Positions 52,536 through 62,097 of a stretch of 64,000 nt of DNA are shown piece by piece. The notes beneath the pieces were generated by a model. It saw nothing but the letters and a program-made list of their open reading frames with translations, did not search any database and had not been told where the DNA came from. Position 1 is the first letter of the stretch, and every line of letters begins with the position of its first letter. This DNA is from Gemella sanguinis ATCC 700632 (GTDB lineage Bacteria > Bacillota > Bacilli > Staphylococcales > Gemellaceae). The stretch lies in the NCBI RefSeq assembly GCF_000701685.1, contig NZ_JNJO01000001.1, positions 124,001 through 188,000 of the forward strand, written 5' to 3'. Position numbers and translations under genes: made by a program.

Positions 52536-54200
52536 ATGTGGTTTAATTTAAATAAAGAAGATAAACAGAATTACAAACTATTAATAACAAACTTTGCGAG
52601 CTTAAGTGAAGCTTTTTCTCAAAAAAAGGAAGATGAAGAAAGTGAAGATTTTGTAACACCTATTATTAATTCTAAATTTCAAGAAACAGTATTTCAAAAA
52701 TCATTCAATGCATTTGGTGAAGATATATCAAATACATCATTTGATGCTTCTATAATTTTAGATGAAAAAAATAAATACTTAGTAGGAATAAAATCATTTG
52801 GAATTTCTTCTGGAGATCAAAAAATAGCTCAATTTAAAAGTGATAGTCAATCAAAAGGTTGGATAGATAAATTCAACATTATAAGAGACAATTCTCAAAA
52901 TGTAAAAACAAAAGAAGAAAATGATAATATAAATAACAATTACTATTATGAATTAGCTAAAGAAATATCATTACTTAGAAATAAACGTATTGCTTCTTCG
53001 AAAGAGCAATTAAAAGGATTTGTATATGATGATGTGACTGTTAAATCAGTCTATCATGTTTTAATGCCGTCAAAAAAAGGTGAAAATCCTAAAATTTATG
53101 TTGGAGAAATTGATTATTTGCCGATTGATATAGAAAATATTGAAATAGAAGGGGCTACGTCATTAAAAACACCTACAAATTTCAAATTTAATGATGGGAA
53201 ACACTTTTATAAATATACGTCAGCTGATAGTCAATTATATATGAATTTTAAAAATAAAGATATAGTATTAGAAGAATGGGAATTGGAGTATGTAAAAGAC
53301 CCATTTTATATATTTGAAAATCTACATTTACTTTCTAGAAAATCTGAAGAAAACAAAATATTACAAACAGTATCGTGGATGATAGCTAATAAAGATGGAA
53401 AAGTAGAGGAAAGTTCAGGTTTTAATGCATTTGATGGTTCAAGTAAAATCGGGAAAAGTAGTAGAGAAAAGAGAATAAAAAAAATAGAAAGATATCTTAG
53501 AGATAATTTTCGTATTGAGGATATCAATTTTATAATTGATATGTTAAAAAAAATATTGATTGAAAATACTAAAACGGCAGAGAAAAAACAACTAAGATCT
53601 AAGCTAATAAATTTTATCGAAAATCTAAATGATGATTATTTAGCAAATGAAATTAAAAAAATGGTGTATAGACCTGTAGGAGAAGTATATATTCCTATAC
53701 CGGATTCTAAAAATTTTCATAAGAATTTCCCAGATTTTTTTGCAAAGGATGCAGGAAAATTAGAAGAAGGAAAATCATCATTAATTTTACCAAAGGAAGA
53801 TAGGACATTTAAACTTAAGTTTATATCTTCAGGAAATGTTATAGATGCATATATTAATCAGGATTCTGGAAAAGCTATTCAATCAATTGATAGACAAGAT
53901 ATTCTAGGTGAATGGTTATTAAGAGGTGTATTTCAATTAAAAGAAAGGGAATTATTAACAGCAGAACGATTAGCTGAATTACATATAAATGCAATTAGAT
54001 TTACGAAATACAAAAATATAGAAGAAATTGGAATTGAGTTTATTTGGATTGATGAAAATAATCCTCCAGAAGATGCAATAGGATGGGTTGCAAAAAATAA
54101 GATATTAGATATAAAAGAAATATCAGCTAACAAAAAATCAAATAATAATAAACATCTAAAAATTGCCGAAAATACTGATGATAGTGATTATTTTTGTTAG
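52536..54200 (+). CDS. Probable type II restriction endonuclease (NgoFVII-like C-terminal domain)
   Basis: A 554-residue protein paired with the methyltransferase. The N-terminal part resembles a PD-(D/E)XK nuclease variant: a helix with EDFVTPIINSKFQETVFQKSF, Asp70 in NTSFDASIIL, then VGIKSFG with Lys86; the usual acidic residue two before Lys is Gly84, so the active site is atypical. The C-terminal part (about 375-530; VYIPIPDSKNFHKNFPDFFA, DSGKAIQ, ILGEWLLRG, RFTKYKNIEEIGIEFIWID) resembles the DNA-binding domain of NgoFVII/BfiI-like enzymes, which normally follows a PLD nuclease domain. I see no HKD motif here. Recognition site unknown. Confidence 0.72.
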   Translation: MWFNLNKEDKQNYKLLITNFASLSEAFSQKKEDEESEDFVTPIINSKFQETVFQKSFNAFGEDISNTSFDASIILDEKNKYLVGIKSFGISSGDQKIAQFKSDSQSKGWIDKFNIIRDNSQNVKTKEENDNINNNYYYELAKEISLLRNKRIASSKEQLKGFVYDDVTVKSVYHVLMPSKKGENPKIYVGEIDYLPIDIENIEIEGATSLKTPTNFKFNDGKHFYKYTSADSQLYMNFKNKDIVLEEWELEYVKDPFYIFENLHLLSRKSEENKILQTVSWMIANKDGKVEESSGFNAFDGSSKIGKSSREKRIKKIERYLRDNFRIEDINFIIDMLKKILIENTKTAEKKQLRSKLINFIENLNDDYLANEIKKMVYRPVGEVYIPIPDSKNFHKNFPDFFAKDAGKLEEGKSSLILPKEDRTFKLKFISSGNVIDAYINQDSGKAIQSIDRQDILGEWLLRGVFQLKERELLTAERLAELHINAIRFTKYKNIEEIGIEFIWIDENNPPEDAIGWVAKNKILDIKEISANKKSNNNKHLKIAENTDDSDYFC

Positions 54201-54278
54201 TTCTTATTCTCTAAAATATATTTATTTTTATAACGTATTTTCTAAAGAAGTTGAAATTGGAAGTTTGAGGAAAAAAGA

Positions 54279-54746
54279 ATGAGCATAGTATTATTGAAAG
54301 CAACTGAATCTGACATGAAAGAAATATGGAAAATGCAAGTAGAGGCATTTAAAGATTTATTAGAAAAATATAAAGACTATGATATGAGTCCAGCGACGGA
54401 AAGTTATGAAAATATATTGAATAAATATAACCAACCATGGACGAAGTATTTCTTTATTATAAAAGATAATAACAAGGTTGGGGCAGTAAGAGTTGTTGAT
54501 AAAGAAGATGGAAGTAGAAAAAGAATCGCTCCTTTATGGATTATGCCATCATATAGAAATCGAGGATTAGCTCAGTTAGCTATAAAAGAATTAGAAAAAT
54601 TATATGGTTCTAATCATTGGGAATTAGATACTATTCTACAAGAGAAAGGTAATATCTATTTATATGAGAAATTAGGTTATAGAAGAATAGATAAGATAGA
54701 GCATATTAAAGATGGAATGGATATTGTATTCTTTCAAAAAGATTAG
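54279..54746 (+). CDS. GNAT-family N-acetyltransferase
   Basis: A 155-residue single-domain acetyltransferase. The acetyl-CoA site is IMPSYRNRGLAQLAIKELEKLYG, preceded by the beta-4 strand RKRIAPLWI, with the C-terminal YLYEKLGYRRIDKIEHI. The N-terminus LLKATESDMKEIWKMQVEAFK is typical for GNATs with small-molecule or peptide substrates. It has no close partner gene, and the acceptor is unknown. Confidence 0.82.
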   Translation: MSIVLLKATESDMKEIWKMQVEAFKDLLEKYKDYDMSPATESYENILNKYNQPWTKYFFIIKDNNKVGAVRVVDKEDGSRKRIAPLWIMPSYRNRGLAQLAIKELEKLYGSNHWELDTILQEKGNIYLYEKLGYRRIDKIEHIKDGMDIVFFQKD

Positions 54747-54852
54747 TGGAATTCTATAAAGTAAATACTATTTCCCTTTTCAACCTCAATCTTTCGCGTT
54801 ATAATATAACTATCAACACAACAAATAATTCATTTAACCATTGAGGTAAAGT

Positions 54853-55611
54853 ATGAACAAAGTAATAGAAACAATGATGAACCATCGTACAAGAAGAAGT
54901 TTTGTAAAAGGTAATGAACTACCAAAAGAACATTTAGATCAAATTATCGAATGTTCTAAACAAGCATCTAGCTGGATGAATGGTCAACACTACAGCATTA
55001 TTGCTACAACAGGGGAAACAAAACAAAAAATTGCTGATTTAATTAGAGAACAAGCTCCAGGTAATGCAGCTCACATCGAAAGTTCTGCAGCATTCTTAAT
55101 ATACTGCCTAGACTACAGCAATATTAAATTATCATTTGAAATTGAAGGTGGAGAGTTTGATATTTCTAATCAATATGAACCTCTATTAATTGGTTCTATG
55201 GATGTTGGTATTGCGATGCAAAATGCTGCATTAGCTGCTGAATCATTAGGATATGGTATAGTATTTTGTGGTGGAGTGAGAGGATTTGCTAAAGGTATTT
55301 CTGAATTATTAAATATTCCAGAAAATGCATTGTTCTTATGTGGATTAAGTATTGGTGTAATTGATGAAGAAAAATCTACAGAAAAAGTTAAACCAAGACT
55401 ACCACACGAAGCTAACGTTGGATACAATGAGTTTCCAAAATCTAATGAAGAAGTATTAAAAGCATATCGTCAAACTATGATAGACTTTGCAGAAGCTCGT
55501 GAAACTAAAACATGGACTAAGAAATTCGCAGACTTCTATGCTAAACCTTCAGGAATAGAAGCTGTAACAAAAGAATTATTAGAAAAAAATGGATTTGTTA
55601 ATAAAAAATAA
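54853..55611 (+). CDS. NADPH-dependent nitroreductase (NfsA-like)
   Basis: A 252-residue FMN oxidoreductase. MMNHRTRRSFVKGNELP binds the FMN phosphate, QASSWMNGQHYSII and the conserved AAESLGYGIVFCGGVRG follow, and LFLCGLSIGVIDEE precedes the C-terminal PRLPHEANVGYNEF typical of the NfsA/FRP group, which is larger than the other nitroreductase in this window (196 residues). It likely reduces quinones, nitro compounds or flavins. A GAGG ribosome binding site precedes the ATG. Confidence 0.84.
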   Translation: MNKVIETMMNHRTRRSFVKGNELPKEHLDQIIECSKQASSWMNGQHYSIIATTGETKQKIADLIREQAPGNAAHIESSAAFLIYCLDYSNIKLSFEIEGGEFDISNQYEPLLIGSMDVGIAMQNAALAAESLGYGIVFCGGVRGFAKGISELLNIPENALFLCGLSIGVIDEEKSTEKVKPRLPHEANVGYNEFPKSNEEVLKAYRQTMIDFAEARETKTWTKKFADFYAKPSGIEAVTKELLEKNGFVNKK

Positions 55612-55623
55612 TTAAGACAAAAA

Positions 55624-55673
55624 AATATAAGCACTGTTTATGTACGCTATAGTATATAGACGGTGCTTATATT
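55624..55673 (+). terminator. Terminator after the nitroreductase gene
   Basis: AATATAAGCACTGT pairs with ACGGTGCTTATATT (one wobble) around a 22-base loop; the T run is weak. Confidence 0.55.
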
Positions 55674-55701
55674 AATTTAAGGGATAAAATGTAAAATCAA
55701 A

Positions 55702-55733
55702 AATAACCATCCTTTTTAGGGATGGTTATTGTT
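55702..55733 (-). terminator. Terminator of the SemiSWEET gene
   Basis: AATAACCATCC pairs perfectly with GGATGGTTATT; the plus-strand A run gives T residues for the minus-strand transcript. Confidence 0.75.
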
Positions 55734-55743
55734 AGTTTTATTA

Positions 55744-56007
55744 TTATAGAGAAGTTAGGAACGTTAGTCCACCTAATACAACACCTGCTGCATTAGGAAT
55801 AATTAAAATCCAGTCTTTTTTAGGTTCTTTTGTCCAACCATAGATAACCCAAATTAGGCAAGAAACTGCCGCAAATAATGGTTGGAAAGGCTGAGCTTTA
55901 ACACCATGTAAGTTCGAAATAATTTGTGGGATGTAAGCAATAAATACAAAAATCCCAATAAATGCTCCAATTGAGCCTACTATACGATTAATTTTTTGTT
56001 TTGTCAT
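55744..56007 (-). CDS. SemiSWEET-type (PQ-loop) small transporter
   Basis: An 87-residue protein with three helices and the PQ motif (FIAYIPQIISNLHG). PFQPLFAAVSCLIWVIYGW is the second helix, and NAAGVVLGGLTFL the third. SemiSWEETs act as dimers that move small sugars across the membrane. Start ATG 56007 is chosen because AGGAGG lies six bases upstream on the minus strand; upstream extension is AT-rich and unsupported. It is monocistronic. Confidence 0.83.
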   Translation of the reverse strand: MTKQKINRIVGSIGAFIGIFVFIAYIPQIISNLHGVKAQPFQPLFAAVSCLIWVIYGWTKEPKKDWILIIPNAAGVVLGGLTFLTSL

Positions 56008-56359
56008 AAGGTACCTCCTATGTTTACAATACAACATATTGAAATAAGATTCAAGAGTTTTGCATTTAGTTTTCATGAAATTATAATTATAGGTAGTTTT
56101 TATAATAAAGTTCATATCCCTGTTAGAATCTATAATTACTTATATAGATACAATTGGAGCAGGTGCGATTTAGTATATACTAAGTTAATATTTATTTGAA
56201 AAGTAGTGTAAACTAATAAAAATTTTCACGTATGTATATTTTAAATAATATATAGTTAAATAAAATTAGAGTATTTCTATTAATCTAAGTTAACATATAT
56301 ATTATAGTTATTGATATAATAGCTATTTTATTTTTTTTTAATTTTTTTTAAAAAAACTA
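56008..56359. other. Non-coding AT-rich gap upstream of clpB
   Basis: No gene or clear structure is seen in this stretch. The clpB control region begins at its right end. Confidence 0.4.
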
Positions 56360-56413
56360 TTGTCAAAAAAGGTCAAACATGCTATAATTTATTTAAGGTC
56401 AAAAAAGGTCAAA
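56360..56413 (+). promoter_or_regulatory. clpB promoter with two CtsR operators
   Basis: TTGTCA (56360-56365), a 17-base spacer and TATAAT (56383-56388) form the promoter. CtsR heptad pairs TGTCAAA-AAA-GGTCAAA (56361-56377) and GGTCAAA-AAA-GGTCAAA (56397-56413) overlap the -35/spacer and the expected start of transcription. This is textbook CtsR repression of a heat-shock gene. Confidence 0.88.
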
Positions 56414-56481
56414 GATAATTTGACATTAAAAAATAAATTTGACGGGCAAAGACCTACTAAAAAATAAAAAGGAGATTTACA

Positions 56482-59064
56482 ATGGATATTAATAGTTTTA
56501 CAAATAGTGTGAAAGAAATCTTAGCGAAATCTTCCGAATTTGCAATTGAGAAAAAAAGTCAAAGTATTACGAGTGAGATGTTTATAAAAGCAGCACTTAC
56601 TGGTAGTAACTTATATAGTGATATTTTAGGAAGAATTAATATTGATAAGGAAAATTTACTTCGTGAATTAGATCACGAAATATCAAAAGTAAGTGGGGTA
56701 GAAGGGGAGAATATAAATTATGCTAGCTATCTTAGTAACGATTTAAATGCCTTATTAATAGAAGCTAACAAATACAAAGATAAATATGAAGATAAATTTA
56801 TATCTTGTGAACATATAGTTCTAGCAAGTTATGTAAAAAATAGTATAGTAAAAAAATATGTCGATAAAGTTGCTACACTTAAACAAGTAACTGAAGTTAT
56901 CGATGGTATAAGAGGAGGTAAGAAAGTTATGAATGAAAATCCAGAAAACAACTACGAAGTATTAGAAAAATATGGACGTGACTTAGTAGAAGCTGCACGT
57001 AGTGGTAAAATCGATCCAGTAATTGGTCGTGATGAAGAAATAAGAAATGTGATTAGAATATTATCTAGAAAAACAAAAAATAACCCAGTATTAATCGGGG
57101 AACCTGGTGTAGGTAAAACTGCGATTGTTGAAGCTTTAGCTCAACGTATCGTTCGTGGTGACGTACCAGAAAGCTTAAAAGATAAAACAGTATTCGAATT
57201 AGACCTAACTAGTTTAGTCGCAGGTGCTAAATATCGTGGTGAATTCGAAGAAAGATTAAAAGCTGTATTAAAAGAAGTTAAAGAACAAGAAGGTAAAATA
57301 ATCCTATTTATTGACGAAATCCACATGTTAGTTGGTGCAGGTAAAACTGACGGTGCTATGGATGCAGGTAACATTTTAAAACCAATGCTTGCTCGTGGTG
57401 AATTACACTGTATTGGTGCTACAACACTTAACGAATATCGTCAATATATCGAAAAAGACTCTGCATTAGAACGTCGTTTCCAAAAAGTTCTAGTTAAAGA
57501 ACCAACTGTAGAAGATACAATATCTATTCTACGTGGTCTTAAAGAAAGATTCGAAGTTTATCACGGTGTTAAAATTTCTGACCGTGCTATCGTAGAAGCT
57601 GCAGAATTATCTAACAGATATATTACTGACAGATTCTTACCAGACAAAGCTATAGATTTAATCGACCAAGCTTGTGCTACTATTAAAACTGAAAACTCAT
57701 CTAACCCAGCAGAGTTAGATACAATCAATCGTAAAGTAATGCAACTTGAAATCGAAGAAAAAGCTTTAAGTAGTGAAGATGACGAAGTATCACAACGTCG
57801 TTTAGAAAACTTAAAAGAAGAATTAGCAAATCTTAAAGAAGAACAAAATAAACTTCAATTACAAGTAGATAGTGAAAAAGAAAAATTATCTGCGGTAAAA
57901 GATCTTCGTGAAAAAATCGATAGAGTTAAATTAGAGTTAGAACAAGCTCAAAATAACTATAACTTAGAAAAAGCTTCAGAATTACAATACTCAACTTTAC
58001 CAAAATTAAAACGTGAGTTAGAAGAATTAGAAGAAAAATCTAAACATGAAGATTATAAATTATTAAAACAAGAAGTAACTGAAGATGAAATTGGCTTTAT
58101 CGTAAGTCAAATGACAGGTATTCCAGTTACTAGATTAGTAGAAACAGAAAAAGAAAAACTTCTTAACTTAGCTGATACTATTCATGAAAAAGTAATAGGT
58201 CAAGATGAAGCTGTTGAGAGTGTAACTAATGCAATATTACGTTCTCGTGCAGGTATTGCTGATCCAAATAGACCAATCGGTAGCTTCCTATTCTTAGGAC
58301 CTACTGGTGTAGGTAAAACTGAGCTTGCTAAAGCTTTAGCTCTTAACTTATTTGATGATGAACGCAATATCGTTAGAATAGATATGAGTGAATATATGGA
58401 AAAACACTCAGTCAGCCGTTTAATTGGTGCCCCTCCAGGATACATCGGTTATGAAGAAGGTGGACAACTTACTGAAAGTGTAAGACGTAATCCATATAGT
58501 ATTATCTTAATGGACGAAATAGAAAAAGCTCACCCAGATGTATTTAACATCTTATTACAACTATTAGATGAAGGTACTTTAACTGATTCTAAAGGTGTAG
58601 TAGTAGACTTCAAAAATACAATTATCATTATGACTTCTAACATCGGTTCATTAGAACTATTAGAAGAAGTAAAAGACGGTGTTATTTCTGAAGAAACTCG
58701 TAAAAATGTTACTAACCAACTTTACGGATACTTCAAACCAGAAATTCTTAACCGTATGGATGACATAATTATCTTTAAACCATTAACTGAAGATAATATT
58801 AAAGGAATTGCTAATAAACTTCTTGATGAATTAGTAAGACGTGTTGCAAGTAGAAATATTGAATTAACATATGATGAAAAAGTTTCTGCTTGGGTGGCAA
58901 CTGCAGGATTCGATATGAAATTTGGTGCTCGTCCACTTAAACGATTTATCCAAAGTCAAATCGAAAATAAATTATCAGTTGAATTAATACGTCACGGTAT
59001 AGAAGATGGAATGAAAATACATCTTGATTACGTAGATGATCAACTGAAAATTGATATAAAATAA
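56482..59064 (+). CDS. clpB: ClpB disaggregase (Hsp100)
   Basis: This 860-residue AAA+ disaggregase extracts polypeptides from aggregates together with DnaK. It has a divergent N-domain (1-145), NBD1 with Walker A GEPGVGKT (206-213), a coiled-coil middle domain of about 120 residues (about 400-525) that distinguishes ClpB from ClpC, and NBD2 with GPTGVGKT near 605. [18 protein letters not shown] contains the pore loop. No ClpP-binding loop was noticed. AAGGAG precedes the ATG. Two CtsR sites control it. Confidence 0.92.
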   Translation: MDINSFTNSVKEILAKSSEFAIEKKSQSITSEMFIKAALTGSNLYSDILGRINIDKENLLRELDHEISKVSGVEGENINYASYLSNDLNALLIEANKYKDKYEDKFISCEHIVLASYVKNSIVKKYVDKVATLKQVTEVIDGIRGGKKVMNENPENNYEVLEKYGRDLVEAARSGKIDPVIGRDEEIRNVIRILSRKTKNNPVLIGEPGVGKTAIVEALAQRIVRGDVPESLKDKTVFELDLTSLVAGAKYRGEFEERLKAVLKEVKEQEGKIILFIDEIHMLVGAGKTDGAMDAGNILKPMLARGELHCIGATTLNEYRQYIEKDSALERRFQKVLVKEPTVEDTISILRGLKERFEVYHGVKISDRAIVEAAELSNRYITDRFLPDKAIDLIDQACATIKTENSSNPAELDTINRKVMQLEIEEKALSSEDDEVSQRRLENLKEELANLKEEQNKLQLQVDSEKEKLSAVKDLREKIDRVKLELEQAQNNYNLEKASELQYSTLPKLKRELEELEEKSKHEDYKLLKQEVTEDEIGFIVSQMTGIPVTRLVETEKEKLLNLADTIHEKVIGQDEAVESVTNAILRSRAGIADPNRPIGSFLFLGPTGVGKTELAKALALNLFDDERNIVRIDMSEYMEKHSVSRLIGAPPGYIGYEEGGQLTESVRRNPYSIILMDEIEKAHPDVFNILLQLLDEGTLTDSKGVVVDFKNTIIIMTSNIGSLELLEEVKDGVISEETRKNVTNQLYGYFKPEILNRMDDIIIFKPLTEDNIKGIANKLLDELVRRVASRNIELTYDEKVSAWVATAGFDMKFGARPLKRFIQSQIENKLSVELIRHGIEDGMKIHLDYVDDQLKIDIK

Positions 59065-59075
59065 TATATATAATT

Positions 59076-59109
59076 CAAACCTCAAGTTAATCTTGGGGTT
59101 TGTTTTTTT
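59076..59109 (+). terminator. Terminator of clpB
   Basis: CAAACCTCAAG pairs with CTTGGGGTTTG (one wobble), followed by seven T. Confidence 0.85.
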
Positions 59110-59191
59110 ATGTACTTTTTTATAAATATATTTTGTAGTATAATTAAAAAGAATAGTAATAAAAGTAAATTTATTAAATGGAGGAGCAAGT

Positions 59192-59836
59192 ATGAAAATT
59201 GCGGTTATGGCTGGAACGCCTATTGATTCTAAATTAGGTGAGAACTTATTAAATTCATATGGTTATAATGATATTGTGTTAGTACCTATATCTAATAATC
59301 CAGTTGAACAAACAACATTTCAATCATTAAATGATAGTGAAAGAGAAAAAATAATAGTAGAAATAATAGAACAATTAAAAGAAAAAAATTGTGAAGTTAT
59401 CTTTGTATATTGTAACTCACTAAGTTCAGTAGTAGACTTTGATAGATTAGCTACTGAGCATAATATAAAAATAGTAACACCTATGCAGATGTATAGAAAT
59501 CTTGGACTAGAGTATAAGTATTTAGCTGTAATGGCAGCAAACTCACATGGTTTAACAGGTGTTGAGAATAATCTATATGTATCAAATCCAAGTTTACGTG
59601 TTTTAGGGTTATCAATGTTAGAACTGGTAAAAGCTATAGAAGAAGAAAATTGCCCAGAGAAAATAGTTAAAGACTTTAACTTTGAAGTGTTATTTAACTA
59701 TTTTGAACAAACTAAAGTAGAAGCTGTCGTATTAGGATGTACGCATTTTCCATATATAAAAAAAGAACTAGAAAAAATTTCAAAACTACCAATTATAGAT
59801 GTTGGTGTATTTATGATTAATAGTATGAAGAAGTAG
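59192..59836 (+). CDS. Aspartate/glutamate racemase-family protein
   Basis: A 214-residue protein with the two-cysteine active site of cofactor-independent Asp/Glu racemases: Cys74 in VIFVYCNSLSSV and Cys183 in VVLGCTHFPYI. The N-terminus KIAVMAGTPIDSKLG is family-typical. D-Asp or D-Glu production for the cell wall is a plausible role, but related members act on other substrates. GGAGGAGC precedes the ATG. It stands between clpB and the toxin locus. Confidence 0.78.
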   Translation: MKIAVMAGTPIDSKLGENLLNSYGYNDIVLVPISNNPVEQTTFQSLNDSEREKIIVEIIEQLKEKNCEVIFVYCNSLSSVVDFDRLATEHNIKIVTPMQMYRNLGLEYKYLAVMAANSHGLTGVENNLYVSNPSLRVLGLSMLELVKAIEEENCPEKIVKDFNFEVLFNYFEQTKVEAVVLGCTHFPYIKKELEKISKLPIIDVGVFMINSMKK

Positions 59837-59925
59837 TTAGGTTGTTATTGGAAAAGGGTGAGTAAATTAGCTTATACCCAGAGAATATACAGTTTAACGA
59901 ATATTTAAAAGGAGTTAAAGTAATT

Positions 59926-60498
59926 ATGGACTTTGAAAAATTTAAATACCACTCTATAATTAATGATGAGCTTGGCCTTCGTATAGTATGGAATAGAGGT
60001 AAAGAATTTTTTGATTTTGATGTAACACAAAGTTTGGCTGAGAAATCAAGAAAATCAGATAAAGATGCATTAGAAGTAATGTTTTATCTAGAGAATAAAA
60101 GATGGCCACAAGAAGGAGAATTAGAAAACTACAATAAAACAGATGTAAAAGAGTATATAGGGGACCATTTTATAGTTTATGAAGAAAATGGGAAGTATGA
60201 AATAAGAATAGAAAAAGATTACGGAGGCCCAGTATTTTACCCAATAACAAAAGAACTCAAAGAAAAAGTGTTTAAATCTCCTGATGATGCGAATAAGGTT
60301 ATAAGTTATCTTGAATCTGGGGTTTGGCCATCAGATGATCCAAATAAATCCACAAGAGAGTTTTTAAGAAAACGTCCAGAATTTATATTTTATAATTATG
60401 AAGAAAATAAAAAGATATTTTCAGAAGAAGAATTTACTCGCTTAGTAGAACTAGGAAAAGAGAGAAAAAAACAAAAAGAACAAGAAGAAAATAAATAA
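59926..60498 (+). CDS. Immunity-like protein with internal repeats, paralog 1
   Basis: A 190-residue soluble, charged protein closely related to the gene at 61059. The shared block is SLAEKSRKSDKDALEVMFYL, then WPxEGELxxYNKTDVK and IYEENGKYEI. A second half-copy appears within the same protein: SDKDALEVMFYLENKRWP resembles SPDDANKVISYLESGVWP, so it is built from two related units. The C-terminus is a charged helix (SEEEFTRLVELGKERKK). No signal peptide is present. Position upstream of an LXG toxin operon suggests an immunity or orphan-immunity protein; this is inference. Confidence 0.65.
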   Translation: MDFEKFKYHSIINDELGLRIVWNRGKEFFDFDVTQSLAEKSRKSDKDALEVMFYLENKRWPQEGELENYNKTDVKEYIGDHFIVYEENGKYEIRIEKDYGGPVFYPITKELKEKVFKSPDDANKVISYLESGVWPSDDPNKSTREFLRKRPEFIFYNYEENKKIFSEEEFTRLVELGKERKKQKEQEENK

Positions 60499-60626
60499 TG
60501 CTAGTTTAAAGCTATTCTTTAAAAGAAAAGATAAGTTTTAGCTTTCCGTTTAAGTCATATCTTCTATTTCTAAATAAAGTGAAAAATAATTTAATTTAAT
60601 GGAATAACTCATAGGTGATTATAAAA

Positions 60627-60953
60627 ATGAAAGATTGTTACGATAAAAAATATTTACGAAAATTATTATTAAATTATAAAATAAGAACTGAAATAAAAAC
60701 AAGAATGGGAAGAGTAATTTTGTTAGCTATTCCTTTTTCAGACACGATGATAGATAATATATATTTATTATCCGATGATGAAAACATAATATGGAGAGTT
60801 GAAACTAATAAAACAGTTCCCGATAAATTACCTTACGAAAATATGTCTATTTCAAAAGATAAAAGTAAGATTTATGCTACTGACTTTTACGGTAGACGAA
60901 GTATAATAGATATTCAAACAGGGTATATAGAAGATACTGATTGTGTTAAATAG
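60627..60953 (+). CDS. Small unknown protein between the two paralogs
   Basis: A 108-residue protein (MKDCYDKKYLRKLLLNYKIRT, then VILLAIPFSDTMIDNIYLLSDDENIIWRVET). Start ATG 60627 is chosen because AGGTGA lies eight bases upstream; the GTG at 60615 overlaps that site. The second half (MSISKDKSKIYATDFYGRRSIIDIQTGYI) has a beta-propeller-blade-like feel typical of small immunity proteins. Function unknown. Confidence 0.55.
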   Translation: MKDCYDKKYLRKLLLNYKIRTEIKTRMGRVILLAIPFSDTMIDNIYLLSDDENIIWRVETNKTVPDKLPYENMSISKDKSKIYATDFYGRRSIIDIQTGYIEDTDCVK

Positions 60954-61058
60954 AAGTAGGCTATAGTCATATGCTTTTACATCAGAAGTGTGATAATAAA
61001 TCAATTATACAAAGGTAACTATACAGATAGAAATGTATACAAAGGAGTATTGGATAAC

Positions 61059-61637
61059 ATGAGAGAAATAGAAAACTATAAAAATCATAATATAATAATA
61101 GATGATAATGAATATACTATTTCATGGTTTAGAGGGAAAGAGTTTTTTAGTTACGAAGTTATGAAAAGCTTGGCAGAGAAATCAAGAAAATCGGATAAAG
61201 ATGCTTTAGAGGTAATGTTTTATTTAGAAAACAATAGATGGCCAAAGGAAGGTGAATTAAAAGATTATAATAAAACTGATGTTAAAACATATGTAGGAAG
61301 TGATTTTACAATTTATGAAGAAAATGGCAAATATGAAATAGGTATTGAAAAAGATATAGGGGGAGTAGGAATAGGAGAAGTATATTATCCAATAACAAAA
61401 GAATTAATGAAAAAAGCATTTAAATCAGACAGGGATGCTTATGAAGTAATAATATATGCGGAAACAGGAAGTTGGCCAACAAATAATCAGGATGAAACAG
61501 ATAGAGATTTTATACGAGAATTTCCAGAATTAGTTTTAAAAAATCCTGAAAGATGTAAAAAACTATTTTCTGAAGAAGAATATGAACACTTAGTAAAAAT
61601 TGCAAAAGAAGAACAAGAAAAAGAAAAAAATAAATAG
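61059..61637 (+). CDS. Immunity-like protein with internal repeats, paralog 2
   Basis: A 192-residue paralog of the gene at 59926, about half identical with an almost invariant first block. Start ATG 61059 gives the same length as its paralog; AAAGGAG is 11 bases upstream. Differences cluster in the first 25 residues and in the GVGIGEVYYPITKELMKKAFKS segment, which carries a five-residue insertion. The internal half-repeat is present as in paralog 1 (SDRDAYEVIIYAETGSWP). Likely role as for paralog 1. Confidence 0.65.
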   Translation: MREIENYKNHNIIIDDNEYTISWFRGKEFFSYEVMKSLAEKSRKSDKDALEVMFYLENNRWPKEGELKDYNKTDVKTYVGSDFTIYEENGKYEIGIEKDIGGVGIGEVYYPITKELMKKAFKSDRDAYEVIIYAETGSWPTNNQDETDRDFIREFPELVLKNPERCKKLFSEEEYEHLVKIAKEEQEKEKNK

Positions 61638-61727
61638 TATTTTTTAACTTGTACCTTTTCTTTGTTTATATATCAGATAGATGATAAAACATAGATTTAA
61701 TTTTAGATGTGAAAATAAAATCAAATT

Positions 61728-61756
61728 TTGATAAATAGTATAATATATAGTATAAT
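61728..61756 (+). promoter_or_regulatory. Promoter of the LXG toxin operon
   Basis: TTGATA (61728-61733), a 17-base spacer and TATAAT (61751-61756) precede AAAAGGAG. Confidence 0.65.
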
Positions 61757-61786
61757 ATAAAAAAGTAAAAGATAAAAGGAGCTAAT

Positions 61787-62071
61787 ATGGATTTATTGCA
61801 AAGTAGTAAAGAACAAGCTTCAGGAGCAGCGACACAATTAATGGGAGCTAGTAATGGTTTAAATGATGTAGGAACAGTCACAAAAGATACAGAAACTACT
61901 GTAGCTGGAAATGCCAATGCACAAAGCAGTGCTGATACAGCGATAACTAATGGTCAAAAAGTTCAACAAGTAATTCAAAATATGTGTAAAAACATTAATA
62001 GTGTTGCAACTGAATTCGAAGCTATGGATAAGGAGATAAGTAAAGAATTACAACCTAAAAATAAACGTTAA
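61787..62071 (+). CDS. LXG-associated small helical protein, DUF3130/TIGR04197-like (Lap1-type)
   Basis: A 94-residue helical hairpin protein (LLQSSKEQASGAATQLMGAS, then ADTAITNGQKVQQVIQNMCKNINSVATEFEAMDKEI). It matches the pattern of small WXG100-like partners encoded just before LXG toxins, which bind the LXG domain and guide it to the type VII secretion machinery. It is first in a three-gene operon. The family name is recalled, not searched. Confidence 0.78.
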   Translation: MDLLQSSKEQASGAATQLMGASNGLNDVGTVTKDTETTVAGNANAQSSADTAITNGQKVQQVIQNMCKNINSVATEFEAMDKEISKELQPKNKR

Positions 62072-62097
62072 TTAATAAATACTAAAAGGATTAATAA

